Shown: in pieces, positions 1 to 8,138 of the stretch
Layout of the letters: each line of letters opens with the position of its first letter
Position numbering within the stretch: position 1 is the stretch's first letter
Source of the DNA: Erwinia rhapontici
GTDB lineage: Bacteria; Pseudomonadota; Gammaproteobacteria; Enterobacterales; Enterobacteriaceae
Length of the DNA: 64,000 bases
Direction of reading: 5' to 3'
Assembly: GCF_012271765.1 (NCBI RefSeq)
Contig: NZ_VRKO01000004.1
Coordinates: forward strand, 124,001-188,000
The notes under the pieces: model-generated
Told to the model about the DNA's origin: nothing
The model's input: only the letters and a program-made list of their open reading frames with translations
Databases searched by the model: none
Made by a program: the position numbers and the translations under genes

Positions 1-475
1 CACCGATATAATGCTTTTTCAGGGTGGGAGCGGGTTTTTTGCCGTGATGACGTTTCAGACACTGTTCATAGGCTCTCCTGACTGCCTGCTCGAACGGTGA
101 GTCGCGGAGATCCCTGGAACCGCCATAAACCAGATTGCTCTCTGCATCGAAATAGAATGGATGGTAAAAAGCATCCCAGCGTTCTGAAGTATCAATGCCG
201 ATAATACGACCCCTATTGAGGTCGCACTCTGTGGCATTATAAATAGGATCGTAGCCACTTATGCCTGAGTATTTGTCGGAAGGGTTAAAGCGATCGTTAT
301 TGGCGGATTTTCGTTGCGGGAGATCGCCTGATACGTCTTGCCTCGCATAGCGCCGATAATCCATTTCATAATAAATCCGGGCATTGTCGAATGCTACACG
401 GGGCGTCTGAACGAACTGAAAATCCCGTGGAGAAAGCCGCCTTCCGGCATCCTGCGTCTGATATAAACAGAACAT
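1..475 (-). CDS. Unrecognised protein, C-terminus beyond the left edge
   Basis: An uninterrupted leftward reading frame runs off the window, giving at least 158 residues. It starts at an ATG three bases after a GAGGA ribosome-binding sequence, and an in-frame TAA lies about 40 bases further upstream. The visible protein has no obvious signal peptide or membrane segment. It is rich in Arg, Asp and Tyr, with stretches such as YYEMDYRRYARQD, SGYDPIYN and GRIIGIDTSERWDAFYHP. I do not recognise the family. The frame is open throughout and amino-acid composition looks protein-like, so I think it is real. The spacing between ribosome-binding site and start is short, so the N-terminus is uncertain and the gene could be a fragment. 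It follows the fimbrial operon in the same direction, about 80 bases after the adhesin stop, and might be cotranscribed. Confidence 0.6.
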   Translation of the reverse strand, partial: MFCLYQTQDAGRRLSPRDFQFVQTPRVAFDNARIYYEMDYRRYARQDVSGDLPQRKSANNDRFNPSDKYSGISGYDPIYNATECDLNRGRIIGIDTSERWDAFYHPFYFDAESNLVYGGSRDLRDSPFEQAVRRAYEQCLKRHHGKKPAPTLKKHYIG

Positions 476-554
476 ACATCCTCGCGTGTTTATCCATAAA
501 CAACACAGGGATATTTATCTATTTAGTGTACGAAAAGCAATCGCCTTTTATCCA

Positions 555-1655
555 TTAGTCATAGACAAAATTCACCACGGCCGTGGTTCTGACGGAACCG
601 CTGGAGAGCATCTGCTTGTTGTAGACGTAGTACCACGCATTCATCGGTAGCGATAGTTGCGAAGGTAATGCCTGGCTGGCGGTGTATGAGAACAGCGTGG
701 TGGCATTTCCCTGCGTGGTTTCCGACGAACTAAAGGTGAGCGGGATATTATCGCTGGCTTTTGCCACCCGGATACCCACCCCTTTTGCACCGCCGGTGAC
801 GGGGGAGGTCAGCGTGGTACTATCGGATGCAAGAAGGTTATTGCTGCTCATAAATGCCCGAAGATTACGCCCGGCGATACCATTTTTCATGCCGTCACAG
901 CTGAAATTAAGGGTAAACGCCTTTTTCCCATTCATTGCCCCGCTGGCGAGTGAGGCGATATCGATATTGTTTAGCACCACGGTTTTATTATCATCATCGA
1001 AGCTGCAGGTGGTCACGCGCTTCACGAACCTTATCTGCAGGGCTTTGTAGTAAATATCGTAATTATGTTTTGGCCAACTCCAGTGGAAAATAAAATAGGC
1101 GAAGTCGCTGAGCATCCGGGCAATATTCTGCAGGAAAGTCAGCCCGGTACTGTCCTGAGCAAGTACAATCGGATTGATAGTGGCGATGTCACCATTAATG
1201 ACCATCACGTTTTTGGTGGGAATATTGGCCAACAGCTTCAGGTTAACGGTAAAGGTGGAATCAATAGCTGAACCGTTGTTGGTACCCACTTTGGGATGAA
1301 ACTCTTGCGGTGTGGGCTGCGTGACATTGACGCTGACATAAGCATCGCCGGGAAATTTTAAGTAGAGCGTGTTCTGGGAGTATGGCGTTGAGTTATCAAC
1401 CGTGTTCTTGCCACCAATAATCCCCCATGCCGGCATGCTACAGCTAAAAGTACCCGGATAAGCCGTTGTGGATGAAAACGATGCCCTGCCCGAGAGGTTT
1501 AACGCGCTGGTAGCATCGTAATACAAAAAGGGAGCATCCACGGGGGCATTCTGTATACAGTTAGCTCCTGCCCAGGAGGATAAGAACAGTATCAAACTCA
1601 GGGTAACCACCTTGCCCGCTCTCTTGATACATCGGATGTGCGGTAGCATTTTCAT
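555..1655 (-). CDS. Fimbrial tip adhesin (two-domain)
   Basis: This is the last gene of the chaperone-usher operon and probably the adhesin at the fimbrial tip. At 366 residues it is about twice the length of a pilin. A signal peptide occupies roughly residues 1-32, with a hydrophobic core and cleavage near AGANC. An N-terminal domain of about 180 residues (presumed receptor binding) follows. A C-terminal pilin-type domain starts near the Cys in TTCSFDDD, pairs with FSCDG, and ends in an aromatic tail (VVNFVYD) like the donor-strand partner site of pilins. The start has a GGAAGAG ribosome-binding site and lies 15 bases after the usher stop. The ligand cannot be read from sequence, and the N-terminal domain is not one I recognise. 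The role rests on length, position and domain plan. Confidence 0.75.
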   Translation of the reverse strand: MKMLPHIRCIKRAGKVVTLSLILFLSSWAGANCIQNAPVDAPFLYYDATSALNLSGRASFSSTTAYPGTFSCSMPAWGIIGGKNTVDNSTPYSQNTLYLKFPGDAYVSVNVTQPTPQEFHPKVGTNNGSAIDSTFTVNLKLLANIPTKNVMVINGDIATINPIVLAQDSTGLTFLQNIARMLSDFAYFIFHWSWPKHNYDIYYKALQIRFVKRVTTCSFDDDNKTVVLNNIDIASLASGAMNGKKAFTLNFSCDGMKNGIAGRNLRAFMSSNNLLASDSTTLTSPVTGGAKGVGIRVAKASDNIPLTFSSSETTQGNATTLFSYTASQALPSQLSLPMNAWYYVYNKQMLSSGSVRTTAVVNFVYD

Positions 1656-1670
1656 TATTCTCTTCCCTGA

Positions 1671-4124
1671 TTAGTGACAGTGATTCACATCACTGCCCAG
1701 ATTGGTTTTCGGCTGGGTAATGCTGCATGTACTATTGTCTTCCCCGGAAAAATGAACGATTACCCTGTCGGGTAGTTTTTCACTGTGGACAAACACCACG
1801 CTGCCCTGGCCGACATAACCAATTTCATTATTTTTGCTATCAGTGACCAGAGCCCCAAAGGGTAGGGGGGCGCTGTTACGATCTACCGCATGGAAAATGA
1901 AGCTTTTGCGCTGATCTGTTTCAAATTTCAAATAGCTGATGGACCCGGCGTAAGGCACAACATCTTTACGGTTGCCCAGCAGCTGCACGTTATCACCGAG
2001 ATTGGTGGTATCCAGCGTCATCGCATTCTTACGATAAGGTGACATGTAGGGAACCAGTGCTTTCCCCTGACGGTTAGTGATGATGGTCGCATCGCTATTA
2101 ACCGCTGCATTGGCCACACCAGGAGCATCAATAATGGCAAAGGTGCTACCAACTTGATTGGCAAACAGCACGCCGCCCTGGTATGCCACCAGACTTCCCG
2201 TCATCCCCAGCCCTTCCTGGCTAAAGTTCGACGACTGGCTCCATGAAGCATTCATGGTAGTGGCCGAGGCACGATAGCCGACATTGGCATTGGTTGTGGT
2301 ATTGCCGCCCCGACTGTTAGCCACGTCAACGTTATAGTTCCACTGGTTGGCCTTACCTGCGGTTCCACTCAACCCGATATCACTGTTGCTATAGTGATTC
2401 TGTGTGAAGGATGAGTTAGTCGACAGATAGATAGGGGAGTCGAATACGCTGAAGGGGACGGAGAAACCAAGGTAGTAACGCATCTCTTCACGGTTATCAT
2501 TATTTCGGGTACGGCTGGCGGAAACGTTGAAGGTGACGTTAGAGAGGGTATTCGAATAGCCTACTTGATACTCCTTGTTGCTGTTTGCCTCTCCCCAATA
2601 GTTCCTTAATGTACCAGATAGGAACAGCGATCCTGCCGAGCCACCGAGGTTCTGATTCACATTGAAGTTAAAGCTGTTTTTCTGATTAATGGTACCGCTA
2701 TTGGTAATCGTGTTTTTCCCGCCGTTACTTTCCCTCTGCGCCGAATCTTCCATAGTCAAAAAGCCGCTGGTTGAGTAACGGTAAGCTGCCAGCGCAAAGT
2801 TGGTTCCGGTATCGGTGAAAAATTTGCTATAAGCAAGCCGATAACTCTGCCCGCTACTGCTATCCACGTGTCTGTATGAAGCCTGACGTGCCTGAGTAAC
2901 ATCAAAGGACAGTGCCCCTACAGGCAGGTTCAGCCCGGTCCCTACCAGTACTGAACCGTAGTGGCTGCTCCAGATCCCTCCTGCATAGGCAGTAAAGAGA
3001 TTTGTCATCCCCCTGCGCCAGGTCCCCTGTATAAAGTCGGGGTGAACGCTGATCTGAGGTATCCGCACCTGGCCCATCGCCAGGTTATAGACGTTAACGC
3101 CAGGTTTTAGCATGCCGGGAACGGAGGAATAAGGTACGGTAAAGCGTTGAATGCGCCCATCGGCCTCGTCAACTTCAACGTTAAGATCGCCCCCGGAGCC
3201 GGTTGGTAAAATATCATTAATCGCAAAGGGTCCCGGGGAGACGTTTTGCTGATAAATCGTCACGCCATTCTGAATGATTTTAACCAGGGCGTTGGTCTGC
3301 GCCACGCCGTGTACGATGGGGGCGAATCCCTGCATCGCGTCAGGAAACATCCGGATATCTGTCCCCATGCTCACGCCACGAAAGCGATAAGAGTCAAAGA
3401 GGTCAGAAGGGGTATAGCTGTCGCCGATACGTAACTGGGAGTTGATGGTGCTGATATTTCGTTGCAAATAGCGGGTGTTATTTTGCCAGTCAGACTTACC
3501 CGTTCGTGAATAGTTATAGGAGCTGTTATCACGCAGCTGCCAGTTGAGCAGATTCAGTCCGGTATTTAATGAAATATAACCATTATCTTCATTCTGATGA
3601 TTGTTAGAGGCCGAATGATAGTAGTTTGCCTGATAGGAGAGTGTCAGGCCTGGGATGCCTTCACTCCAGAATTTAGGATCGATATACCCCTGCCATTTTG
3701 TGTCCATCTCCTGCTGTGGAACACTCAAATCCAGTCTCATCTGACTGGCATCAAAACTGCTTTTTATTCCCGTTGAAAGAGCATAAACGTTAAGGAATTC
3801 ATTCTTTACATTTTTCGGGTTATCAATAACTTTTCTTAATCCCATTCGAGTGAATTCCTTAACGTTTATACGGATGTCTGTTAGGCTGCTAACTACTTTT
3901 GCATCATACTTCCCCTTCCAGTCGCCATTGACGTAAATGTCAATGTCATAGTTGCCTGACGGTAAATCACTGTTTGTATAAAATCGTGACAAATCAGCAT
4001 GGCTGGATTTCCCTGCCAAAAAATCAGTGTTAAACGTGAGTGCATAAGAGATGTGTTGCTTTAACAGGAGGGAGCACATTAACATCAAGTGTAATGTGAC
4101 CCGGTTTATTTTAAATTTAGGCAT
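1671..4124 (-). CDS. Fimbrial outer-membrane usher (PapC/FimD family)
   Basis: Outer-membrane pore that receives chaperone-pilin complexes, orders them and threads the growing fibre out of the cell. It is about 817 residues, normal for ushers. A signal peptide of about 28 residues (cleavage near SYA) is followed by the N-terminal chaperone-binding domain (FNTDFLAG), a long beta-barrel rich in Tyr, Asn and Ser, a plug region (PGPFAINDILPTGSGGDL) and two C-terminal domains with the usual Cys pair close to the end. I chose the ATG at 4124, which overlaps the chaperone stop by 8 bases, instead of an upstream in-frame start. It gives a clean signal peptide and a typical translationally coupled junction. 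It acts with the genes on either side in one fimbrial operon. Confidence 0.9.
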   Translation of the reverse strand: MPKFKINRVTLHLMLMCSLLLKQHISYALTFNTDFLAGKSSHADLSRFYTNSDLPSGNYDIDIYVNGDWKGKYDAKVVSSLTDIRINVKEFTRMGLRKVIDNPKNVKNEFLNVYALSTGIKSSFDASQMRLDLSVPQQEMDTKWQGYIDPKFWSEGIPGLTLSYQANYYHSASNNHQNEDNGYISLNTGLNLLNWQLRDNSSYNYSRTGKSDWQNNTRYLQRNISTINSQLRIGDSYTPSDLFDSYRFRGVSMGTDIRMFPDAMQGFAPIVHGVAQTNALVKIIQNGVTIYQQNVSPGPFAINDILPTGSGGDLNVEVDEADGRIQRFTVPYSSVPGMLKPGVNVYNLAMGQVRIPQISVHPDFIQGTWRRGMTNLFTAYAGGIWSSHYGSVLVGTGLNLPVGALSFDVTQARQASYRHVDSSSGQSYRLAYSKFFTDTGTNFALAAYRYSTSGFLTMEDSAQRESNGGKNTITNSGTINQKNSFNFNVNQNLGGSAGSLFLSGTLRNYWGEANSNKEYQVGYSNTLSNVTFNVSASRTRNNDNREEMRYYLGFSVPFSVFDSPIYLSTNSSFTQNHYSNSDIGLSGTAGKANQWNYNVDVANSRGGNTTTNANVGYRASATTMNASWSQSSNFSQEGLGMTGSLVAYQGGVLFANQVGSTFAIIDAPGVANAAVNSDATIITNRQGKALVPYMSPYRKNAMTLDTTNLGDNVQLLGNRKDVVPYAGSISYLKFETDQRKSFIFHAVDRNSAPLPFGALVTDSKNNEIGYVGQGSVVFVHSEKLPDRVIVHFSGEDNSTCSITQPKTNLGSDVNHCH

Positions 4125-4815
4125 TTTTACTGAATTTTTTCCGCGATTCAATGCTGGCGCCATAATCATTGATATAGACGATGGAGACGGAGTTTTCGCT
4201 GGAAATAGGTGCGTTTGCTTTCAGTGATTTCTGAGAAAAGGGTTCCATCATCAGACCTTTTTTTAATATATTTCCTCCCTGGTTAACTCGTACGCCTGAT
4301 AATGTTAAGTAATAGGGGCTGGCATTATGAAGCGTGATGCTATCCTTCTCATGAGTAAATGTCAGTTTATCTATTATGTTTTTAGGCTTTACTTTCAGTC
4401 CGGTGGGCCGGAAAAAAAGCTTAATACGGGACCGTATTGCCAGTTGCATTACGCTTTTTCCCTTAAGGTTCTCAGGGACGGGGGGAATATCCAGTATATT
4501 AAGATAAAAAACCGACTCGCGATCGACTGGCAAATTCCCACCCATATAGCGCACCTTTAGCTGTTGCCCGCTATGCGCGGACACCTTTACCACCGGTGGC
4601 ATTAACAGAAACGGTACTTTTGCTGTCTCAGGGGTTGAGTCAGGATCGCCATTATCAATCCATGCCTGTACCAGTGAGGGGTCAGAACCGTTATTGAGCA
4701 ATTGAACTGAGATCTCTTTCCTGTCGGAAGGGTAGATCTCACGCGTCGCACTGATAATGACATTCGCGTGACACAAAAAAGGTAATAATGCAGTTAACAG
4801 TAAAATTATTCTCAT
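4117..4815 (-). CDS. Periplasmic fimbrial chaperone (PapD family)
   Basis: Periplasmic chaperone that caps pilin subunits by donating a beta strand and delivers them to the usher. The protein is about 232 residues: a signal peptide (MRIILLLTALLPFLCHA), then two immunoglobulin-like domains. Family marks include the region before YMGG in the first domain, an Arg-containing segment near the start of the mature protein (ATREIYPSD) and a strand with alternating hydrophobic residues. I set the start at 4815 because the longer frame begins at a TTG and would add five residues ahead of a good signal peptide. It lies between the major pilin and the usher, the usual order for these operons, and its 3' end overlaps the usher gene by 8 bases. 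Confidence 0.9.
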   Translation of the reverse strand: MRIILLLTALLPFLCHANVIISATREIYPSDRKEISVQLLNNGSDPSLVQAWIDNGDPDSTPETAKVPFLLMPPVVKVSAHSGQQLKVRYMGGNLPVDRESVFYLNILDIPPVPENLKGKSVMQLAIRSRIKLFFRPTGLKVKPKNIIDKLTFTHEKDSITLHNASPYYLTLSGVRVNQGGNILKKGLMMEPFSQKSLKANAPISSENSVSIVYINDYGASIESRKKFSKNA

Positions 4816-4849
4816 GAAACAATCGCTCAATAATAGGACTTATTGAAAA

Positions 4850-5446
4850 TTAAAGATAAGTGACGCTATACGTTACCATCGTTCTGACCGTGCCGGCCTC
4901 CGCAGGCTGAGTTCCTACTTTGTAATATTTAGCATAGAAGTTCAGCGTTTCTGGTGATGATGATGTGCCTCCCAGTTTGGTATCCAGTATCTGATTAAGT
5001 GGGATAGGCTGCGTTTCCGTATTTTGTAAAACAATAGCGACACCCACATTTCGAGGATTACCCTGAGGATCATTTTCCTGGTTGATCAGGTATTTCCCAT
5101 CATTAGATATGGTGTTAGGTGATGAGAACTGCATTTGAAGATTGGGCGTCGTTGGTGTTTCCCCATTGCCCGTATTCACTATATTTGCTGATGAACAGTT
5201 GGAGAAGTCCAGTGAAAATGCTTTCTTACCAACATCAATTAACCCTTCTGACGTTCCTGCCTGTTCGGTACTTATCGGATTGAGCACGACGGAAAGGTCG
5301 GCAGAATTATTACCATTGATAGTACAGGTTGCATCTGTCACTGCACCTGTAAAATTAATGGTTCCGCCTGAAACGCTGGTTTCGGAATAGCACATTGAAC
5401 TGAATATTAACGTGGGTAGTACAGTGCCAATAATGACCTTTTTCAT
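4850..5446 (-). CDS. Major fimbrial subunit (pilin)
   Basis: First gene of the operon and probably the main shaft subunit. It encodes 198 residues with a signal peptide ending near CYSE. The mature part has the pilin pattern: INFTGAVTDATC in the N-terminal extension and first strand, the second conserved Cys in DFSNCS, and a C-terminal strand with the penultimate Tyr (SVTYL). An AGAGG ribosome-binding site precedes the ATG. It resembles FimA-type pilins in general, and I cannot assign it to a named fimbrial type. A segment of Gly, Thr and Pro after the second Cys (GNGETPTTPN) probably forms a surface loop. As the first and best-placed gene it should be the most abundant product of the operon. 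Confidence 0.85.
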   Translation of the reverse strand: MKKVIIGTVLPTLIFSSMCYSETSVSGGTINFTGAVTDATCTINGNNSADLSVVLNPISTEQAGTSEGLIDVGKKAFSLDFSNCSSANIVNTGNGETPTTPNLQMQFSSPNTISNDGKYLINQENDPQGNPRNVGVAIVLQNTETQPIPLNQILDTKLGGTSSSPETLNFYAKYYKVGTQPAEAGTVRTMVTYSVTYL

Positions 5447-5880
5447 TTTTTCCTCTGTAAGTTTTCTATTGATAAATAATCGGGTTTTTTAATTGCACAG
5501 GCCGTCCATCCTCGATTTTTCTCGTGGCTGTCGGTTGGCGATAGTTAATGTAGGGGGCGTTTATAGCAGGTGTTTAACGATAATTACTTCCTTGTGCCTG
5601 ATGAGATTTCGCGAATTCTAGTGGTTTTTACTAGTTATAAATTCACAAAAAAAGCGAAATAAAATGAGTCCTGTTTTTTCTTAAATATGATGAGCCTGTG
5701 ATTTTTAATCTATAGTGTGTGATTGTTCTGTTTTATTTTTCATTCTATTTCCGTTGTCATCATTAGCAAAATGTCTGTTTGCCTCTTTGCCAATATTCCT
5801 GAATTCAGTGTATTCTTGTGAAAACACGCTTACCCCCACCGGCCGTACTGATGTTGCCGGGTATGAATGGCGAGAACATG
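5447..5880. other. AT-rich divergent intergenic region, fimbrial operon / mog
   Basis: About 430 bases lie between two divergent transcription units. The sequence is markedly AT-rich compared with the flanking genes, as is common at fimbrial promoters bound by H-NS or Lrp (family knowledge, not shown here). A short inverted repeat, CTAGT then ACTAG around a GGTTTTT loop, sits near 5618-5634. I see no pair of long inverted repeats that would mark a fim-type invertible switch. Short open frames in both directions have no ribosome-binding site or protein-like composition, so I do not call genes here. Confidence 0.5.
5787..5816 (+). promoter_or_regulatory. Putative sigma-70 promoter for mog
   Basis: TTGCCA at 5787-5792 and TATTCT at 5811-5816 are separated by 18 bases and lie about 65 bases before the mog start. 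The elements fit a vegetative promoter reasonably well, but this is pattern matching only. Confidence 0.4.
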
Positions 5881-6468
5881 ATGAATACATTACGCATAGG
5901 TTTGATTTCCGTTTCGGATCGCGCCGCAAATGGCATCTATCAGGATCAGGGATTACCGGCCCTTGAGGCGTGGCTGTCTGAGGCGTTAACTACGCCATTT
6001 GAAATTGAAAAACGTCTGGTGCCTGATGAGCAGCCGATGATTGAGCAGGCGATCTGTGAACTGGTCGATGAGTTGTTCTGCCATTTGGTGCTTACCACCG
6101 GGGGAACCGGCCCGGCCCGGCGCGATGTCACACCGGATGCGACGCTGGCGATTGCTGACCGGGAAATGCCGGGGTTTGGTGAACAGATGCGACAGATTAG
6201 CCTTAACTTTGTACCCACCGCGATCCTTTCACGCCAGACGGCAGTAATCCGTAAACAGTCGCTGGTGATCAACCTGCCGGGACAACCTAAGTCGATTCAG
6301 GAGACGCTGGAAGGTCTGAAAGACAGCGAGGGTAATACGCAGGTACATGGCATCTTTGCCAGTGTCCCGTACTGTATTCAGCTGCTGGAGGGGCCCTACA
6401 TGGAGACTGATCCGAAGGTCGTAGCAGCATTTCGTCCTAAAAGCGCACGGCGCGAAACAAACAACTAA
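5881..6468 (+). CDS. mog: Molybdopterin adenylyltransferase
   Basis: Activates molybdopterin with ATP to give adenylylated molybdopterin, the step before molybdenum insertion in molybdenum cofactor synthesis. It acts in the cytoplasm as a trimer. The 195 residues match E. coli Mog nearly end to end: MNTLRIGL at the start, TTGGTGPARRDVTPDAT (the MoCF-family nucleotide-binding motif) near residues 70-86, and the PGQPKSI and FASVPYCIQLLEGPY blocks. The open frame extends 21 codons upstream, but homology begins at the ATG at 5881, so I use that. In E. coli the gene follows talB; here a fimbrial operon lies upstream. In E. coli satP also follows mog, while here an unrelated transporter does. Confidence 0.97.
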   Translation: MNTLRIGLISVSDRAANGIYQDQGLPALEAWLSEALTTPFEIEKRLVPDEQPMIEQAICELVDELFCHLVLTTGGTGPARRDVTPDATLAIADREMPGFGEQMRQISLNFVPTAILSRQTAVIRKQSLVINLPGQPKSIQETLEGLKDSEGNTQVHGIFASVPYCIQLLEGPYMETDPKVVAAFRPKSARRETNN

Positions 6469-6596
6469 AAAATCGTTTTTTCAGGCATAAGATCCAGCGT
6501 CCACTGCTGTGGCAGAAAATTGACGGTATAGTCATCTCAGCTTTACAAACGTTAACTATACGGCTTTCTTCTGACTCTGGATTTTCGTGAATAATT

Positions 6597-7901
6597 ATGT
6601 CCCATGATCATGCGCGTCACCTCAACCGGCACGACTACAAGACGTTAACTCTGGCTGCGCTGGGTGGCGCACTCGAATTTTACGACTTTATTATCTTCAT
6701 TTTTTTCGCCAGCGTGATCGGCGACCTGTTTTTCCCTTTAGGTCTCCCTGACTGGTTGCGTCAGTTTCAGGCCTATGCGATTTTTGCTGCCGGTTATCTT
6801 GCCCGCCCGCTGGGCGGCCTGATTATGGCGCACTTCGGGGATAGCCAGGGACGCAAGAAAATGTTCAGCCTGAGCATCTTGATGATGGCATTGCCCACGC
6901 TGGCGATGGGGCTGCTGCCCACCTACGCCTCCATCGGTATTGCTGCGCCGATACTCCTGCTACTGCTGCGTGTGTTGCAGGGGGCTGCCATTGGCGGTGA
7001 AGTACCGGGTGCCTGGGTGTTTGTCGCCGAACACGTGCCGGAGAAACGGATTGGTTTTGCCTGCGGAACGCTGACCGCCGGCCTGACCTTCGGTATTCTG
7101 TTGGGGTCGCTGGTGGCAACATTGATTACCACCACCATGAGTGCGCAGGCTGTCGCTGAAACCGGCTGGCGTATTCCCTTCCTGCTGGGCGGCGGCTTTG
7201 GCCTGCTGGCGATGTACCTGCGCCGCTGGCTGCATGAAACGCCGGTCTTTCTCCAGATGAAGCAGCGTAAAACGCTTTCAGCCGAGCTGCCGTTGATCAC
7301 GGTGTTATTCCGTCATAGCCATGGCGTGGTGGTGTCGATGCTGCTGACCTGGCTATTGTCGGCCTGTATTGTCGTGGTCTTGCTGATGGCACCCGCATTA
7401 CTGCAAAAGTTACATGGCCTGCCCGCCGCGTTGACGCTTCAGGCGAACAGCCTGGCAACGGTGATGCTGATTTTTGGCTGTATTATTGCCGGGGCCTTGG
7501 TGGACCGTATCGGTGCTGCCACTACCCTGATAGTGGGAAGCCTGTTAATGGCCGCTTCCAGTTGGGCGTTTTTCCATGTGGCTGCGCAGTCGCCGGAATA
7601 TCTCTTTATTGCCTATGCGGTCGCCGGGTTGTGTGTCGGTGTGGTGGGCGTGGTGCCGTTCGTGATGGTGAGTGCGTTCCCGGCAAAAGTGCGTTTTACC
7701 GGTATCTCCTTTTCTTATAATTTCGCCTACGCCTTTTTCGGCGGCCTGACGCCGATGGCGCTGACGCTGATGCTGAAGCTGTCACCAATGTCACCCGCTT
7801 ACTATGTGCTGGCACTGGCGGGGATAGGCGTTCTGGTCGGCTGCTGGCTGCGAGGTGAAGCCGGGCAACAGGCGCTATTAAAGCAGATCAGCGCACAATA
7901 A
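6597..7901 (+). CDS. MFS transporter, metabolite:H+ symporter (MHS) type
   Basis: Inner-membrane transporter of the major facilitator superfamily with about 12 hydrophobic segments in 434 residues. The pattern is that of the metabolite:H+ symporters (ProP, KgtP, ShiA relatives). The N-terminus has LGGALEFYDFIIF, the first cytoplasmic loop carries the signature around HFGDSQGRKK (near residues 80-90), and LRVLQGAAIGGEVPG follows near residue 125. The substrate cannot be deduced; characterised family members carry organic acids or compatible solutes with protons. It starts 128 bases after mog and ends at its own terminator, so it is probably expressed alone. It takes the place of satP, the acetate/succinate transporter of E. 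coli. An intact frame with normal length suggests it is functional. Confidence 0.88.
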   Translation: MSHDHARHLNRHDYKTLTLAALGGALEFYDFIIFIFFASVIGDLFFPLGLPDWLRQFQAYAIFAAGYLARPLGGLIMAHFGDSQGRKKMFSLSILMMALPTLAMGLLPTYASIGIAAPILLLLLRVLQGAAIGGEVPGAWVFVAEHVPEKRIGFACGTLTAGLTFGILLGSLVATLITTTMSAQAVAETGWRIPFLLGGGFGLLAMYLRRWLHETPVFLQMKQRKTLSAELPLITVLFRHSHGVVVSMLLTWLLSACIVVVLLMAPALLQKLHGLPAALTLQANSLATVMLIFGCIIAGALVDRIGAATTLIVGSLLMAASSWAFFHVAAQSPEYLFIAYAVAGLCVGVVGVVPFVMVSAFPAKVRFTGISFSYNFAYAFFGGLTPMALTLMLKLSPMSPAYYVLALAGIGVLVGCWLRGEAGQQALLKQISAQ

Positions 7902-7920
7902 CGCGCAATCATAGCGTTTT

Positions 7921-7953
7921 ACGGGTCAGCTCAGGCTGGCCCGTTGTCTTTTT
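7921..7953 (+). terminator. Rho-independent terminator after the MFS transporter gene
   Basis: ACGGGTCAGC and GCTGGCCCGT pair around a TCAG loop (one G-U pair), followed by TGTCTTTTT. It separates the transporter gene from the dnaK promoter. Confidence 0.8.
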
Positions 7954-7975
7954 AGGGCAAAGTGAAAATTTTTTT

Positions 7976-8015
7976 CTCTCTCCCCCTTGATGCCGCGTTG
8001 CCCGGCCCCATCTTA
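7976..8015 (+). promoter_or_regulatory. Sigma-32 heat-shock promoter of dnaKJ
   Basis: CTCTCCCCCTTGAT (7978-7991) is followed after 14 bases by CCCCATCTTA (8006-8015). This agrees closely with the sigma-32 consensus (CTTGAA type -35 and CCCCAT -10) and with the E. coli dnaK P1 promoter. It lies about 125 bases before dnaK, leaving a long untranslated leader. Confidence 0.85.
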
Positions 8016-8138
8016 GTTGGCATCCGAAGCTACGGACCTGGAAAAAAAAGCGTAGGGCGAGCAGTTGAAACTGTAAAAAATGCCCGCATTAATGGTTCAT
8101 AAGCTGATTTGAATTGAATTTAAGTGGGAGATGTTTAA

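Noticed and set aside
5818-5880. Earlier start for mog adding 21 residues
   Set aside because: The added part has no homology and overlaps the predicted promoter's transcript start.
5447-5880. Invertible promoter switch for the fimbrial operon
   Set aside because: No pair of inverted repeats long enough and no fimB/fimE-type recombinase gene is present in the window.
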